DNA from: Cycas panzhihuaensis
Taxonomy: Eukaryota; Cycadophyta
DNA: 64,000 nucleotides
NCBI GenBank assembly: GCA_023213395.1
Contig: CM041465.1
Coordinates: 133,431,741 to 133,495,740, forward strand
Direction: 5' to 3'
Below are positions 1 through 11,510 of the stretch, piece after piece. Both the position numbers and the translations under genes were made by a program. Each line of letters opens with the position of its first letter. The first letter of the stretch is position 1. The notes beneath the pieces are model-generated. The model did no database searches, had not been told where the DNA came from, and saw only the letters and a program-made list of their open reading frames with translations.

Positions 1-368
1 AGACTTTTGAAGACTTGAACTTATCATTAATGTGACAACATTTATGTAATCAACTATTACAGGGGGGAATGTTGGGTGTAATATCTAATTACATTAACCT
101 TATGTAAACTCTCTCTATTTCTTGTATTTTATATTAGAGTTGTGGGCCACCTTGATATATGTTCCACCTCTAAGTAGTTTAATGAGGTTCTTTCACTATT
201 GGTGAGCTTGTACTATAAGTATGTACTCTTCTTTATTCATAATTGAGTTTTGGCCAATTCTTCAATATGGTGTTCATTTTATACATACTTCATCTTTTGT
301 GCTTTATTACTTTATTCATTTACTCATCATTAGGGTTTGATATGATTATTGCATTCCTAATTCTAACA
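1..368 (+). mobile_element. 3' end of a Ty1/copia-like LTR retrotransposon (element G)
   Basis: Positions 1-69 are the last bases of the element's interior, ending in a polypurine tract (about 61-69, a run of six G). The 3' LTR follows directly at 70-368 (299 bp), starting TGTTGGG and ending CTAACA, so it has the TGTT/AACA inverted ends typical of copia LTRs. The body lies outside the window, so its coding capacity is unknown. The sequence right of the LTR (from 369) aligns with the leader of element D, which shows that G interrupts element F. The first five flanking bases, TAGTC, should recur at G's other end if this is an ordinary insertion. Confidence 0.75.
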
Positions 369-1654
369 TAGTCTACACTGTAGCTCTCTAAAAAATGAAT
401 GTAATAAACCTAGTTTCACTAAAAACTGATGAGCCAAAGAGAAGATATAGTGGAAAAAGTAATAGTAACCTTTTGAGAAAAAAATATAAATGAAACTTTA
501 TAATTAAAAAGTGACTAGCCCTTTTAATAAGCAGGATAATGGTCACATGGAGGTCAAATGAGACTGGGGGCCAATAAACGAAAGGGGCTAAGATCAAATT
601 TGACCCGCCCAGACTTCAAATCATATTATGATATGGTTTACTTTTATTAAACCTTACAAAAAATAAAAAATAATCAATTGAATGTACCACTGTGAATATT
701 GATATAACAAAGGCAAAAATTGATTGAAAATTTGATGAATACAATTCGAAATCTAATCAAAATTGATCAGAGACTACCTTCATTGGATCCACCAAGCAAA
801 TCATCAAGAAAACACTTCAAAAAAAAGATTTTAACATGTAGAAAATGACACACACACCGTGACAATGCCGCACAGCCATGAAGAGAGAATAGAGAGAAAC
901 TAGAAGACATATAGTAGAAATTTATGCTCTGAATTCATAGATTCATCATGAGATGGCTCTACAATAGTTATACAGTGAGATATCTGGCTAAAATTGTTTG
1001 AAACAATGGACAAACAGAGTGTAAATGGCATACAAATAGAGGTCAGTTGTGAGATAATGTTAGACATAGAGAGCATAATATTTTGTACTTAATATTATCT
1101 AAGATAGGGTATAGGGTCTGGGTGCCTGAATTTTTCAAAAAAAAATTAAGGGAAAAGTGATAAAATATAAGCTAAAAAGAAAACAACAAAATAGACTATA
1201 TGGTTTTATGGATTAGAGAGGGTACTTAGAAGTTTGAGGAGGATATCTCCACTTTTGGTGCATGAAACATTGAACATATTCTTCTCTTGCAAAGATAACT
1301 TTTCTACGATTGAAATAAGTAGTCACTTGATGGGATTCTAATCATTAGTTTAGGAGCTATACTACTCTAAAATTTAAGTTTCTTATTTATCCTAAAACTA
1401 AACTAAAAACCATCGAAAAAACGATGAAAAATCTTTGAAAGACCTACCTTTTTTCTTCCAAATCATAATATCCTGTATACAACTAAGTTTACTATAAAAA
1501 ATTAGGAGTTAAATATCTGAACATAGCATATGTACATCAAACAGAGGTCACTCACATTAATATATTAAATATTCTAATGATAAACCTTATTGTAAACTTT
1601 AATATAAAAGAGAATGATGAAAAAGATATAGTGTATAATTGTCATTGACGAAAC
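369..1654 (-). mobile_element. Leader of element F (copia, same family as D), truncated by G
   Basis: No gene is seen. Read on the minus strand, this follows F's primer site and aligns in patches with D's leader: about 1650-1215 with 13620-14060, and about 770-375 with 15720-16090. Between those blocks F has about 0.65 kb where D has about 1.9 kb; the difference is D's microsatellite block. Short open frames here, such as 388-597 on minus, have no family features and I treat them as chance. Confidence 0.65.
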
Positions 1655-1673
1655 CATGAACTTTGATACCAAA
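1655..1673 (-). other. Primer binding site of element F
   Basis: The minus strand reads TTTGGTATCAAAG directly after the LTR end. This is a one-base variant of the plant initiator-Met tRNA complement TGGTATCAGAGC used by Ty1/copia elements. Its position next to the LTR fixes this LTR as the 5' LTR on the minus strand. Confidence 0.7.
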
Positions 1674-2028
1674 TAAAGGATGAGGTGTAGAGTAAGACAT
1701 TCACATTGGCAAGTGCATTATTACTCTTCATATTAAAATTCTCAATTGAATCAAGGGTAGTGTTAAAAACACTAGGGAGGTATTCCCACCCCTGTTATAG
1801 AAGATTTTGGGGAGGCAGCAAGCACCTCAACTTAACCTATATACGGTTTCAAATTAGTATTAAAAAATAAAAATAATAAATGTACATGTACCTTAATATA
1901 ACTACGTCAGCATATAGGTGGCTCCTGACAGCTGTTATGTGGCCCAAGGTTCCTTAGGGAGCCCTAAAGGTGGCTTTTAGGGGCCCTAGGTGCACATCTA
2001 CAAATGTACATTGGGTATTATCCCAATA
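1674..2028 (-). repeat. 5' LTR of element F
   Basis: This 355-bp LTR is homologous along its length to both D LTRs (13263-13618 and 26107-26462) and more distantly to E's LTR (30815-31126). Its start, TATTGGGATAATACCC on minus, corresponds to D's TGTTGGGATAACACCC. It keeps the CCTCCCCAAAAT, CTATAA and GGGAATACCTCCCT core shared by the family. It begins right after a gag-like relic (H) on the same strand, so F inserted into H. Confidence 0.75.
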
Positions 2029-2886
2029 TAAGTTTCCTAATCTTCTTAATACTAGCTTGAATTTTGAATGTTTCTAAGGCTAAGCAACAATCAACTGCTT
2101 CTTTATATATTTGAGGGCCAAGTTTTAGAACTTCTAAGTATATATGGGGCCTCAATGCATTGGTAAATAGATTGAATAGTAGGCTAGGATCAAGATGTGA
2201 GTGACAAGTATGTACTTAGTCCTGAAATCTTCTAACAAAGTCCCTTGATGTCTTATCATGGTTCTACTCAATAGTTAATAAAGTAAAGATTTAATGCCTG
2301 ATTTAAGTGGTCTTATCACATCAAAATAATTGATGAAAGAGTCAACTAATTCTTAGAATGAGAGGATGGAAGCTAAGGGAAGATGGTAAAACTACCTCAA
2401 GTCATCACCTTGGAGTGATTTAGGGAATAAGTGCATCATGACATAATCATATGGCACGAAATCTTTGTAAGCAAGTGAAAATGCCTATGTATGTGAAGTA
2501 GGATCCTGAGAAGAATCACCAAAAAATTTAAGCAACTTAGGAAGAAATAGAGACATAGGAGATAACAAAACCTCACATGGAAAAGGAGACTTTATATAAT
2601 CAAGGAAAGGTCTCCTGTGCCTCAATGTAGTAGAATGTTGAGGTAAGGATAATGGATGAGGAATAGATAAATGGATAGGTTGTTATAGTTATGGTTATTA
2701 TTGTGATTATAAAACATCATGATATAGAAAAGTAGAGGGGGGATTAAACCACACTACGGGGTTAACCACATAGTTGGTTTGAGGTATAAGATGTTGAGGG
2801 AAAATTAGATTGAAAGTATAGAAAGGACTAAATTGTAGAGTAGGTTTAAGAATGTGTGAAGAAGAAGTAGGATTAGAAACTATTAA
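2029..2886 (-). pseudogene. Gag-like relic H, downstream part
   Basis: Read on minus with stops ignored, this encodes a retrotransposon gag-like stretch. Recognisable parts include LFPKSLQGDD followed by a position for a Trp-Tyr/Phe pair, then ELVDSFINYF, resembling the Retrotrans_gag pattern (a hydrophobic FP.SL.G.A..W core, then a W..L...F segment) of Ty3-like and related elements. Several TAG/TAA stops interrupt it. The upstream, Pro/Ser-rich part continues beyond element A at 8215. F's LTR truncates it on the left. Gag type is inferred from the pattern only; no polymerase domain of H is in the window. Confidence 0.5.
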
Positions 2887-3535
2887 TGTTGAGAATACAA
2901 GGTTCCAAACCTTCAACCGCCACAAGATCTGAACTATTTTACAACTAGTTACAGGAATCGAAACTAAGATTTAACATGCAAGTTCTAAAAAATAAAGATA
3001 ATACAATAACATCAATATAAGAGCCAAACATCACATGTGCACCTAATATAATAAGGTAAAACACTAGCAGTGTGCTAGGAAAACATCCATACAGGAAAGG
3101 TATCGATCTTTATTATTGTAGAATGGAGAAATAGTACATCTCAATAGCAGAGTGCTCTCAGGAATAACAACCAATCGCTACCCTTATTACAGTACATTAT
3201 ATTACATACAACATAATAAGAAAAAGCCCTAAATTGAGCCACATGAGAGGGACATCCAAGGCATAAATCTCAACCATAGAATCTAGGGTATTTATATTGA
3301 ATGACCTTACTTCTCTTTACATTTTAATATGGTTTACAGGGCTAATTTTTTAGGTCAGGGGCTATCATCCCTGAACCCCCTCTTAGTAGGAGGCGTTCCA
3401 TGCCCCCCACAACCCATCGGCCAAGGGGGGCTCCCTTCCCCCTTGGAACCCCCCTGAGAAAGATTAGGGGGGGAAACCATGCTGAAAACATGCCAATATT
3501 TTAGCCCCAAAATATTATTATCATAATATGCAATA
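2887..3535 (-). repeat. 3' LTR of element A
   Basis: A 649-bp LTR, clearly homologous to 7568-8214 and to both LTRs of B. On minus it starts TATTGC (decayed TGTTGG) and ends CTCAACA. It contains an unusual GC-rich stretch (about 3355-3475) with several runs of five or more C on plus, that is G runs on the sense strand, in otherwise AT-rich sequence. The open frame at 3355-3543 is a by-product of this stretch. Confidence 0.9.
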
Positions 3536-3556
3536 ATCTCCACCTTGACAATAATT
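3536..3556 (-). other. Polypurine tract of element A
   Basis: The minus strand reads TTGTCAAGGTGGAGAT immediately before the 3' LTR. The same tract stands in the same place in copy B (about 48698-48712). It is the expected primer for plus-strand DNA synthesis. Confidence 0.75.
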
Positions 3557-6500
3557 ACCCGGTACCTTTCCTGGACCCTTCATCATCTTTTCTGCAAGCC
3601 AAGATAAGTCAAACACCATTTGAACTTCTCTAATGGTATTGGTTTTATGAATATATCAATACAATTCTGATTAGTGTGAATCTTCTCAAGTGCCACTCCA
3701 CCTGCTTCCATAACTTGTCTAACAAAATGATACTTAAGAGTAATATGCTTTGTTCTACTGTGATAAGCTAGATTCTTGGCTAAGTAAATGGCACTTTGAC
3801 TATCACAAAATACCTTTACATTTTCCTGTCTCCTTCTAAGCTCAACCAATAGACCCTGTAACTAGATTGCTTCTTTACAAGTATGTGTTGTAGCAATATA
3901 TTCAGCTTCTGTCATTGACAGTGTAATTATGCTCTGCAATTTGGACATCCAATTAACTAGACCATTTGCAAGAGTAAAAACATAACCTGAAGTAGACCTT
4001 CTTTTGTCTAAATCTCCTACAAAGTCTGAATTGATATATCCACAAACTTGATTGCCTATACCTCCAAAGGTGATGTAGTAGTCGCCCGTGCCTCTCAAAT
4101 ACTAAAGCACCCATTTTACCATAGCCCAATGTTCCTTTCCTGGATTTGCCATAAACCTGCTAACTACATCGACTACATGTGAAATATTAGGTCTTGTACA
4201 TACGATGGCATACATCAAACTTCCTACTGCACTAGCACAAGGCACACAAGACATAAAAGCCTTTTCTTCTTCACTACTAGGACTCATATTTGAAGAAAGC
4301 TTGAAGTGGGAAGCCAATGGGATACTCACTAGTTTCACATTTGCCATACCAAACCTAGTTAGCACCTTCTCCATATATTTCTGCTATGATAACCATAGCT
4401 TACCATTTTTCCTGTCTCTATGTATCTCCATCCCTAAGATTTATTTTGCAACTCTTAGATCCTTCATATCAAAATTCCTAGCCAATTGAGCCTTTAGCTT
4501 ATTGATTTCTTCCATGCTCTTGCTTGCAACCAACATATCATCAATATATAATACTAAGATAATGAATAAGCCATTGTCTATAAATTTAAAGTAAATGTAA
4601 TGATTATACTCACTTCTTTTGAAATTTTGGCTCTCCATGAAGGCATCAAACTTCTTGTACCACTGCCTAGGTGATTGCTTCAGTCCATACAATGATTTCT
4701 TGAGCCTACAAACAAGTCTTTTCCTACCATCTTGTATAAACCCTTCTAGTTAATCCATATAGATCTCCTCATCTAAATCTCCATGTAGAAAAGATGTTTT
4801 TACATCTAACTGCTCCAACTCTAAATTAAGAGAAGCTACTAATGCTAACAACACTTGAATTAAAATAAGTTTGACAACTGGTGATAAGATCTCATGAAAG
4901 TCGATACCTGCTTTCTGTGTAAAACGTTTAGCCACTAGTCTTGCCCTATATTTATCAACCTTTCCATCAGCATGTATTTTCTTTTTGGAAACCCATATGC
5001 ACCAACAATCTTCCTGCCATGTGGAAGTTCTACTAAGTCCCATGAATTATTTTTCTTCAAAGCATATATCTCTTCCTGCATAGCCCTTTTCCACTTCTCA
5101 CCATGGATATCATCTATTGCTTCCTGATAACATGTGGGCTCACCATCATTAGAAACTAAAGCAATAGAAATAAAAGGGTTGTATTTGTCAAGTGGATGAC
5201 TAACTCGTGTAGATATTCTAACTATTGGAAAAGGAGTGTCCACATACTCCTATGAATCTACTGTTAATTCATCTTCAAAAAGATCTGCATGCTCTTTTGA
5301 TTCTACAGATAGCTTCATTTCAAACTTGACTTGTTGATGTTCAGCTTGCTACTCCTGTTTCATTTCAACTTCTCCACTATCTGATTTTACAAGGGGAGAT
5401 TCATCAAATATGACATCTTTGTTAATGGTGATTTTGTAGGTAGTAGGATCCTAAAACCTGTATCCCTTCACACCATCCTTATCACCATAACTAACAAAGA
5501 TATATCTCTTGGATTTTGGGTCTAACTTTGAATGTTTACTTTTGTTAGTCCAGGCATAAGCATCACAACCAAAAACTTTTAAATTTGAATAATCACATAG
5601 ATGTCTAGTCCATACCTCTTCAGAATCTTTCAATCTATTGCAAGTGATGGTGACCTGTTTACTAGATAGCAAGATGTTTGAATAGCTTTTGCCCACAAGC
5701 CCTACTCCACTCCTATATTACTTAGCATGCTTCTTGTTATTTCCAAGAGTGTCCTATTCATGTACTCAGTAATGCCATTTTGCTACGGAGTATAGCTACT
5801 GGTCTTGTGTCTTTCAATCCTAGCTTCTCTACAATAGTTCTCAAATTCCAAAGAGTTGAACTCACCTCCATTGTCAGTTCTTAAACATTTGATTGTCTTA
5901 CTAGTGTTATTCTCAACTAGAGCCTTAAACTACGTAAACACACTAAACACTTCTAATTTTCTTTTACCCATACCTTCCTGGAGTGACCATCTATAAATGT
6001 GACAAAATACAATGATTCTCCATAAGATATTTTAGGGGTTGGTTCCCATACATCTAAATTTATATAATCCAAAATGCCTTTACTACTGTGACTCCCTACT
6101 TTAAGCCTGAGTCTACACTATTTTCTAGAAACATAATGTTTATAGAAAGGCAAGTCTGAAAGCTACAAGTTAGGAAGTAACTTACAGTTTATCAGCACCT
6201 TAAGTCCTCTCTCACTCATGTGCCCAAGTCTCTGATGCCATAACTGAGCTAGATCTTCTGCAGTCTTTGATGTTGTAGCTACTTGGTTGACATCTGTACT
6301 TCCCACTAAAATATAAAGATTTCCTTTCTTTAAGGATTTCATTATAACCAAGGTGCCCTTTGACACCTTTAGGACTCCTTCATGACCTATATACTTATAA
6401 CCACCTAAATCTAGTTCACCCAAGGAAATTAGATTCTTTTTTAGATCAGGTACATGTCTAACCTTAGTTAAGGTTCTCACTACCCCATCAAACATCTTAA

Positions 6501-6640
6501 TCCTGATGCTACCGATGCCCACTGTCTTACAAGAAACTTCATTCCCCATAAGTACATCACCACCATAAAGAGGTTGGTATGATGAGAACCAACTCTTATG
6601 TGGACACGTGGTGCGAAGCACTTGAACCTAATAACCAGTC
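3557..6640 (-). pseudogene. pol: Copia pol (protease, integrase, RT, RNase H) of element A
   Basis: Reading downstream on minus: a protease remnant (about 6600-6660) whose active-site motif has decayed from the usual DSGA to GSSA; the GAG-pre-integrase domain (about 6180-6600; TAEDLAQLWHQRLGHMS); integrase (about 5450-6180), broken by frameshifts; reverse transcriptase (about 4440-5240) with QLDVKTSFLHGDLDEE and the catalytic YIDD box in VLYIDDMLVAS near 4530-4555; and RNase H (about 3590-4100) with DFVGDLDKRRSTSGYV, MTEAEY and CDSQSAIYLA. Stops are mostly TAG/TAA at Gln or Trp positions. At least four coincide with stops in copy B. It cannot encode a functional polyprotein. Confidence 0.9.
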
Positions 6641-7495
6641 ATGGTGATAATGAGAAACATTATAAGCAACCAAGACATCATCATCCATACCTTGATTTGA
6701 CTCCACCTGATTCACCTCCTTGGCAAGATCTTCCTTTTTCTGGAACTCTATCTTTTTGTAGCAATTCTTCTTGAGGTGACTGGTCTTATTACAATGCCAA
6801 CATCTGAGCTTACTCTTTTTTCTCTTTGACTTAGACCTCGATATATCCTTGGAGTTTTGTCCTCTCTCAATCGTTCTACTCCTTGCTGTCATAGCTTTTG
6901 GTATGGAGGTTTCAAGACTAGACTTCCTCTGCACTTCTTCCATTAGCAAAACACTCACAATAAAATCATAATCCAATACATATGTAGTGCTAAAACTAAT
7001 TAAGGTGATAATATTATCCCAGGATTCAGGTAATGAGCATAACAAGGTAACAACCTTGTCCTCATCCTCAATTTTAACATCGATACTGGTCAATTAACAA
7101 ATAAGAGTATTGAAAATATTTAAATGGTAAGTAATTTTTGCACCTTCCTTCATCTATAATAAGTACAGTTACCTCTTCAGGTAGATTTGATTTGTTACTA
7201 ATTTGGTCATATACAGGCCTTCCAACCGAGTCCATAATCCTGCTGTTGTCTCCTCCCCTACGATGTTAAATAAGACTTCATCTACCAAGCACAATCATAT
7301 TATGCTAAGTGCCTTTTTGTTTAAGTCATCCCATTCATCATTGTCCATCCCTGCAGATTTCTTCGATTTACCTACAAGGGCTTTGTACAAACCCTGTTGT
7401 ACAAGAACATCATGCGCTTTTAGCTTTCACAACTCAAAGTTGTTCTTGTCATTGAATTTCTCTACCTCAAACTTTGCATCTACTAGTTTCGCCAT
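6641..7495 (-). pseudogene. gag: Copia gag of element A
   Basis: The likely start is the ATG at 7495-7493 on minus, 73 bases after the primer site, opening with MAKLVDAKFEVEKFN, close to the start of B's gag (44775). Capsid-type sequence follows, then a basic region and an intact zinc knuckle, CWHCNKTSHLKKNC (CX2CX4HX4C), near 6770-6812. Gag coats and packages the element RNA. Frameshifts and stops break the middle (around 7100-7300), so the reading frame is not continuous. The knuckle is better preserved here than in B, D or E. Confidence 0.85.
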
Positions 7496-7548
7496 TTGGT
7501 GTAGAAAAGCCGACACCAAAACCTTCATAAGCTTACTACAAAAAAAAA

Positions 7549-7567
7549 GAGTGGCTTTGATACCACT
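7549..7567 (-). other. Primer binding site of element A
   Basis: Minus strand AGTGGTATCAAAGCC abuts the 5' LTR. It differs by one base from the initiator-Met tRNA complement and matches the site in copy B, AGTGGTATCAGAGCC. Confidence 0.85.
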
Positions 7568-8214
7568 TGTTGAGAATACAAGGTTCCAAACTTTCAACCA
7601 CCACAAGATCTAAACTATTTTACAACTAGTTATAGGAATCGAAACTAAGATTTAATATGAAAATTCTAAAAAATAGAGATAATACAATAACATTAATATA
7701 AGATCTAAACATCACATGTGCACCTGATATAACATGGTAAAATCCTAGTAGTGTACTAGGGAAACATCCACATAGGAAAGGTATCAATCTTTATTGCTAT
7801 AGAATGGAGAAATAATATATCTCAGTAGTAGAGTGCTCTTAGGAACAACAACCAGCCACCGCCCTCATCATAGTACATTACATTACATACAACATAATAA
7901 GAAAAAGCCCTAAATCAGGCTACATGAGAGGGACATCCAAGGCATAAATCTCAACCGTAGAAGCTAGGGTATTTGTATCGAATGACCTTGATTCTCTTTA
8001 CATTTTAATATGGTTTATAGGGTTAATTTTTTGGGTCGAGGGCTATCACCCCCAACCCCCCTCTTAGTAGGGGGCATTCTACAACCCCCACAGCCCCGGG
8101 CCAAGGGGGGTTCTTGCCCTCCTTGGAACCCCTTGAGAAAGATTACGGGCAGAAACCATGCCAAAAACATGCTAAAATTTTAGCCCCAAAATATTATTGT
8201 CACAATATCTAATA
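7568..8214 (-). repeat. 5' LTR of element A
   Basis: A 647-bp LTR, pair of 2887-3535. It carries the same C-rich (sense G-rich) island at about 8040-8150. Its sense start is TATTAGATATTGTGACAA, aligned with TGTTGGGTATTGTGACAA in B. Confidence 0.9.
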
Positions 8215-9560
8215 ATCAAAGCTTATGATTGACTTATCAAAGTATGAAGATGAGTGGAATGAGTATGAGAAATATATTGAGAAGAGGGAATCATGTTAGA
8301 TGCTCTAGGAGATGGCAGGCGAGGTCTAACACCATAAGATAAAATTATATATGACATATGAGGGGGTAATTGAGTGGTAGAAGAAATAGGATAAAAGGGG
8401 CAATCCTAGTGGTATAAGAATGAATAGATCCTAAACTAGGTGAAGTCATAACCACTTGACTGGAAGTAGGTGCATGTGAGACACTAGGATTACCATAGGC
8501 AAAAATAGTGGTAGTACCCTATTGGTGGGAGGTATAGGATAAGGAAAGTGAATTTGAACTTGTTGTCTAGGAGGAGATTGACTGGGTTATGAATGAGTTG
8601 ATTTATGGTCGTCCACTTCCTCTAAAGGCAGGGAATAGGATCATGATGAAGGTCTTTATGAAGGGGGATGAGAAGGATAAGGAGACTAAATAACATCAGG
8701 TAGGGGATCTACTTCTATTGACTCATAATCCTCATCTAAAGGATCAATCCAAAGATGTTGTGATAGGGATGTTATGGTTTGAGTCTAGAAAAAAAAAGAT
8801 CTTTGTAACCAGGCATATGCAATGGAGTAGGAATCCTAGTGAGAACTAACTTAAAGAATGATGAATGTGGTTGACCAAAAGGTGGTTCTTCTTATGCAAA
8901 AGAGGGATCTATAAAAGAAGAATCACTGGGATATTGAGAGGGTTTAAGGTATCCTTGTTCCACTAGTATGTTATACAATTGGGTTGAATCTTTAGGAGGA
9001 TAAATGTAAGTATCATGCACTTGAAGTTCTAAAGATTCAACATAGGATGATAAGACTTCTTGACCAAAGTGTGAAGGGCATGTTTAATAATTGAGTGGAA
9101 AGCTTTAGAGCCTCAAAGAGTACCTAAGAGTAGGTGTTGTAGTTTCCATTGCTTTAAAAGAAAATAAATAGTAGCTCCCTGGTATGGTCACTAAAAAGAT
9201 GGTGTCATCTTAGGTGGACCTAAAGTAGATATCTCTCAATCAATAGGGTGTTTCCTTTGAGTCAATTAGAACTGGGAGATATGATGTTTAAGAGGACCTA
9301 AGTAACCACCTTTACCCATCTCCTAAGAAGGAGTCTTCACCTAGTTATGTCATCTAATAAGTTATGGATGAAGAATGTGATGAAAAGATTAGATGTGAGG
9401 GGGGTGGTAGAATCCACTAACGTAAACAACTGGATGAAGGAGTTCTAGATTTAGAATTACTCTAACAATATTTTTAATATCCTTCTTAATGACTACTATC
9501 TTTTGATCTTTTCAACCTTTTGAGTTTTACTAGGATAAAAGGAAGGGTTAGGCAAATGGG
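8215..9560 (-). pseudogene. Relic H, upstream Pro/Ser-rich part
   Basis: This continues relic H on the far side of element A; the A insertion duplication (ATCAA/ATTAA) ties the two halves together. Read on minus, with stops and small frame changes, it is rich in Pro, Ser, Thr and His codons and leads toward the gag-like core at 2040-2880. No catalytic motif is visible. I infer an N-terminal gag extension of an LTR element but cannot name the family. A 17-base T run lies at about 9571-9588, near where coding-like composition stops. Confidence 0.4.
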
Positions 9561-11510
9561 AAAAAAATTCTTTTTTTTTTTTTTTTTGGGTTATTTTATT
9601 TTTTATTTTTATATTTAACAAAATAAAATAAAATAAATAAAGGCAATCTATAAAGCAAAAAGTCTATTCTACATTTAACTAATAAGCAAGGAAGAACTAA
9701 AGTTAGATGCATGTAATGTGTATTTTATATATTTTTTTAGTTTAAAGATAAAAGATGCTAATGCAACTATGAAATTATTTTTTTAAATACAATATGCACT
9801 CTTTACTATGAAAGAAAAAGTACCAATAAAGGATGCAACACACTATGCCATTACTTTATACAAACTTTCCAAGAAATTGATAATACATAATATTATTTAA
9901 AAGATTTTACCTCTCATGGTGTAATTTTTTCCTTGAATGAATGTCCTATGATGCAAAAAGAGAGACTTTAAAGACATGTTACTGCTATTAAAAATGAATT
10001 TTCAGACCTTTCAAAGTTACATGCAAACAAGAAAACTCAATAATAATCCTTATACAAGATATTAGCTTCACAACTTTGAAGATTCTATCTCAAGAATCAA
10101 GAAAGACTCTAAAAGGATATTTGAATATCCAATAATCTAAAATAATCAAGCATGTACTTTTTATTCAACACTTTAAATATTCTTTCCAAGGAAAAGAAAG
10201 CTATCTTAAGAGTGAAATCAAGAAAATAATAAAACTAGGGAATCAATACTTTTTTCCTAATGCATAAATCTACCTTAGAATGGCTTCTTTCTTTCATTTG
10301 ATTAATTATTTTCAACTTTTCCCTTTAAAACAAGTAAATAAAGAGAAACAACAAGCAAGAAGGGCTTAACCATAATTAAACAAGGCCAAAAGGGATGGCA
10401 AAGTACTTGAAATATAGATTGTTGTATAAGAATAGGAAGGGGTAGCTACATGAATGGTGGAGAGATGACCATACCCTACCTTAGTATATCCCTTATGAAC
10501 CCCATAAAGGGCTAGCCTTTCAATAAGTATTTCAAACCAAAAAAATCATAAAGATCACCATAATAACCAGGCAAAAGAAAAAGCAAGTTTTAAACAAAAT
10601 ACAACCTTTAGAAAGTAATGAAAAACGTTAAACTTACATAGGAAAGACCTTACCAATTTAAAAGAACTTTGAGGCTGAAAACTTTAAAAGAAAACCATAA
10701 AAGTTAAAGACCAAACCATCAATAGTCTAACACTAGTAAATCAGTGAGTCACAACATTAAATTCTTCTCTTAATTTCACCCATAAGTATTATAAAAATTA
10801 ATCTTAAAGTTATAGTAGTAGCTATCCTCAAAAGATCTCAAAACATTCACTAAAAATACACTAAAAGCTCGAGCAAATCATACCTTTACTCTCTATAATG
10901 AGTCACAAAACCCTACTAAATATTTGTGGGCATAAAAAAGATAAGAATCCATCAAATCTAGGTAGTGCATGTAAAACTTTAGTGCTTGGCCGAATTTTAC
11001 ATGCATGATAGTCAAAAATGCAAACCATCACATTTTTGGACCTACTAAAAACACGACTTTACTCTAAAAATATGACTGATCACATTTTTTGCAACACAAA
11101 AAATACAATAATTAAGGAAGTAAAAATTAGCTCATTAAAAAGTTAAAAATTAATTTTTAAACATAATTTAAGGTATAAATTACTTTATAAATGAGTAAAG
11201 AGGCCCAAAACAAGAGGAAAATGACAAGAACAAACCCAAAAATGAGTAAAATCGATAAAAATTAGGTGAAATCAAGACTAAAACTTTAAATTGACAAGTT
11301 TTAGAGGAAAAATTAGATTAAATTAATCTTGAATTTTTTTTTTAATATCATAGTCTTAGTCATCAGTAAGTGATAGTAAAATGCATATCACGTCATCATT
11401 CATCATGTGTCATAAAATAAAATCAATGTATTTCTTCATCAAAACATGGCATAACTCATCATAAAATAAATCCATTATTTATTTTTCATGAAACCATACA
11501 AAAAATATAT
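9561..11510. other. AT-rich stretch with no recognisable feature
   Basis: About 2 kb of very AT-rich sequence with no convincing reading frame, LTR ends, primer site or tandem repeat. It may be the leader or LTR of relic H, whose coding-like part begins just to its left on minus. Its right edge, near 11510, is where homology to element D's pol ends, so a deletion or rearrangement breakpoint is likely there. Confidence 0.4.

Larger units (their letters stand above)
2887..8214 (-). mobile_element. Complete Ty1/copia retrotransposon A
   Basis: A 5.33-kb element with two LTRs (2887-3535 and 7568-8214), primer site, gag, protease, integrase, reverse transcriptase, RNase H and polypurine tract, all on minus. 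Gene order (integrase before reverse transcriptase) is that of Ty1/copia, and the protein resembles the Tnt1-94-type Pol. The flanking 5-mers are ATTAA (2882-2886) and ATCAA (8215-8219), a target-site duplication with one transition. Copy B (44060-49354) is the same family in the opposite orientation. Many in-frame stops and frameshifts make A non-autonomous. It splits relic H. Confidence 0.92.
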
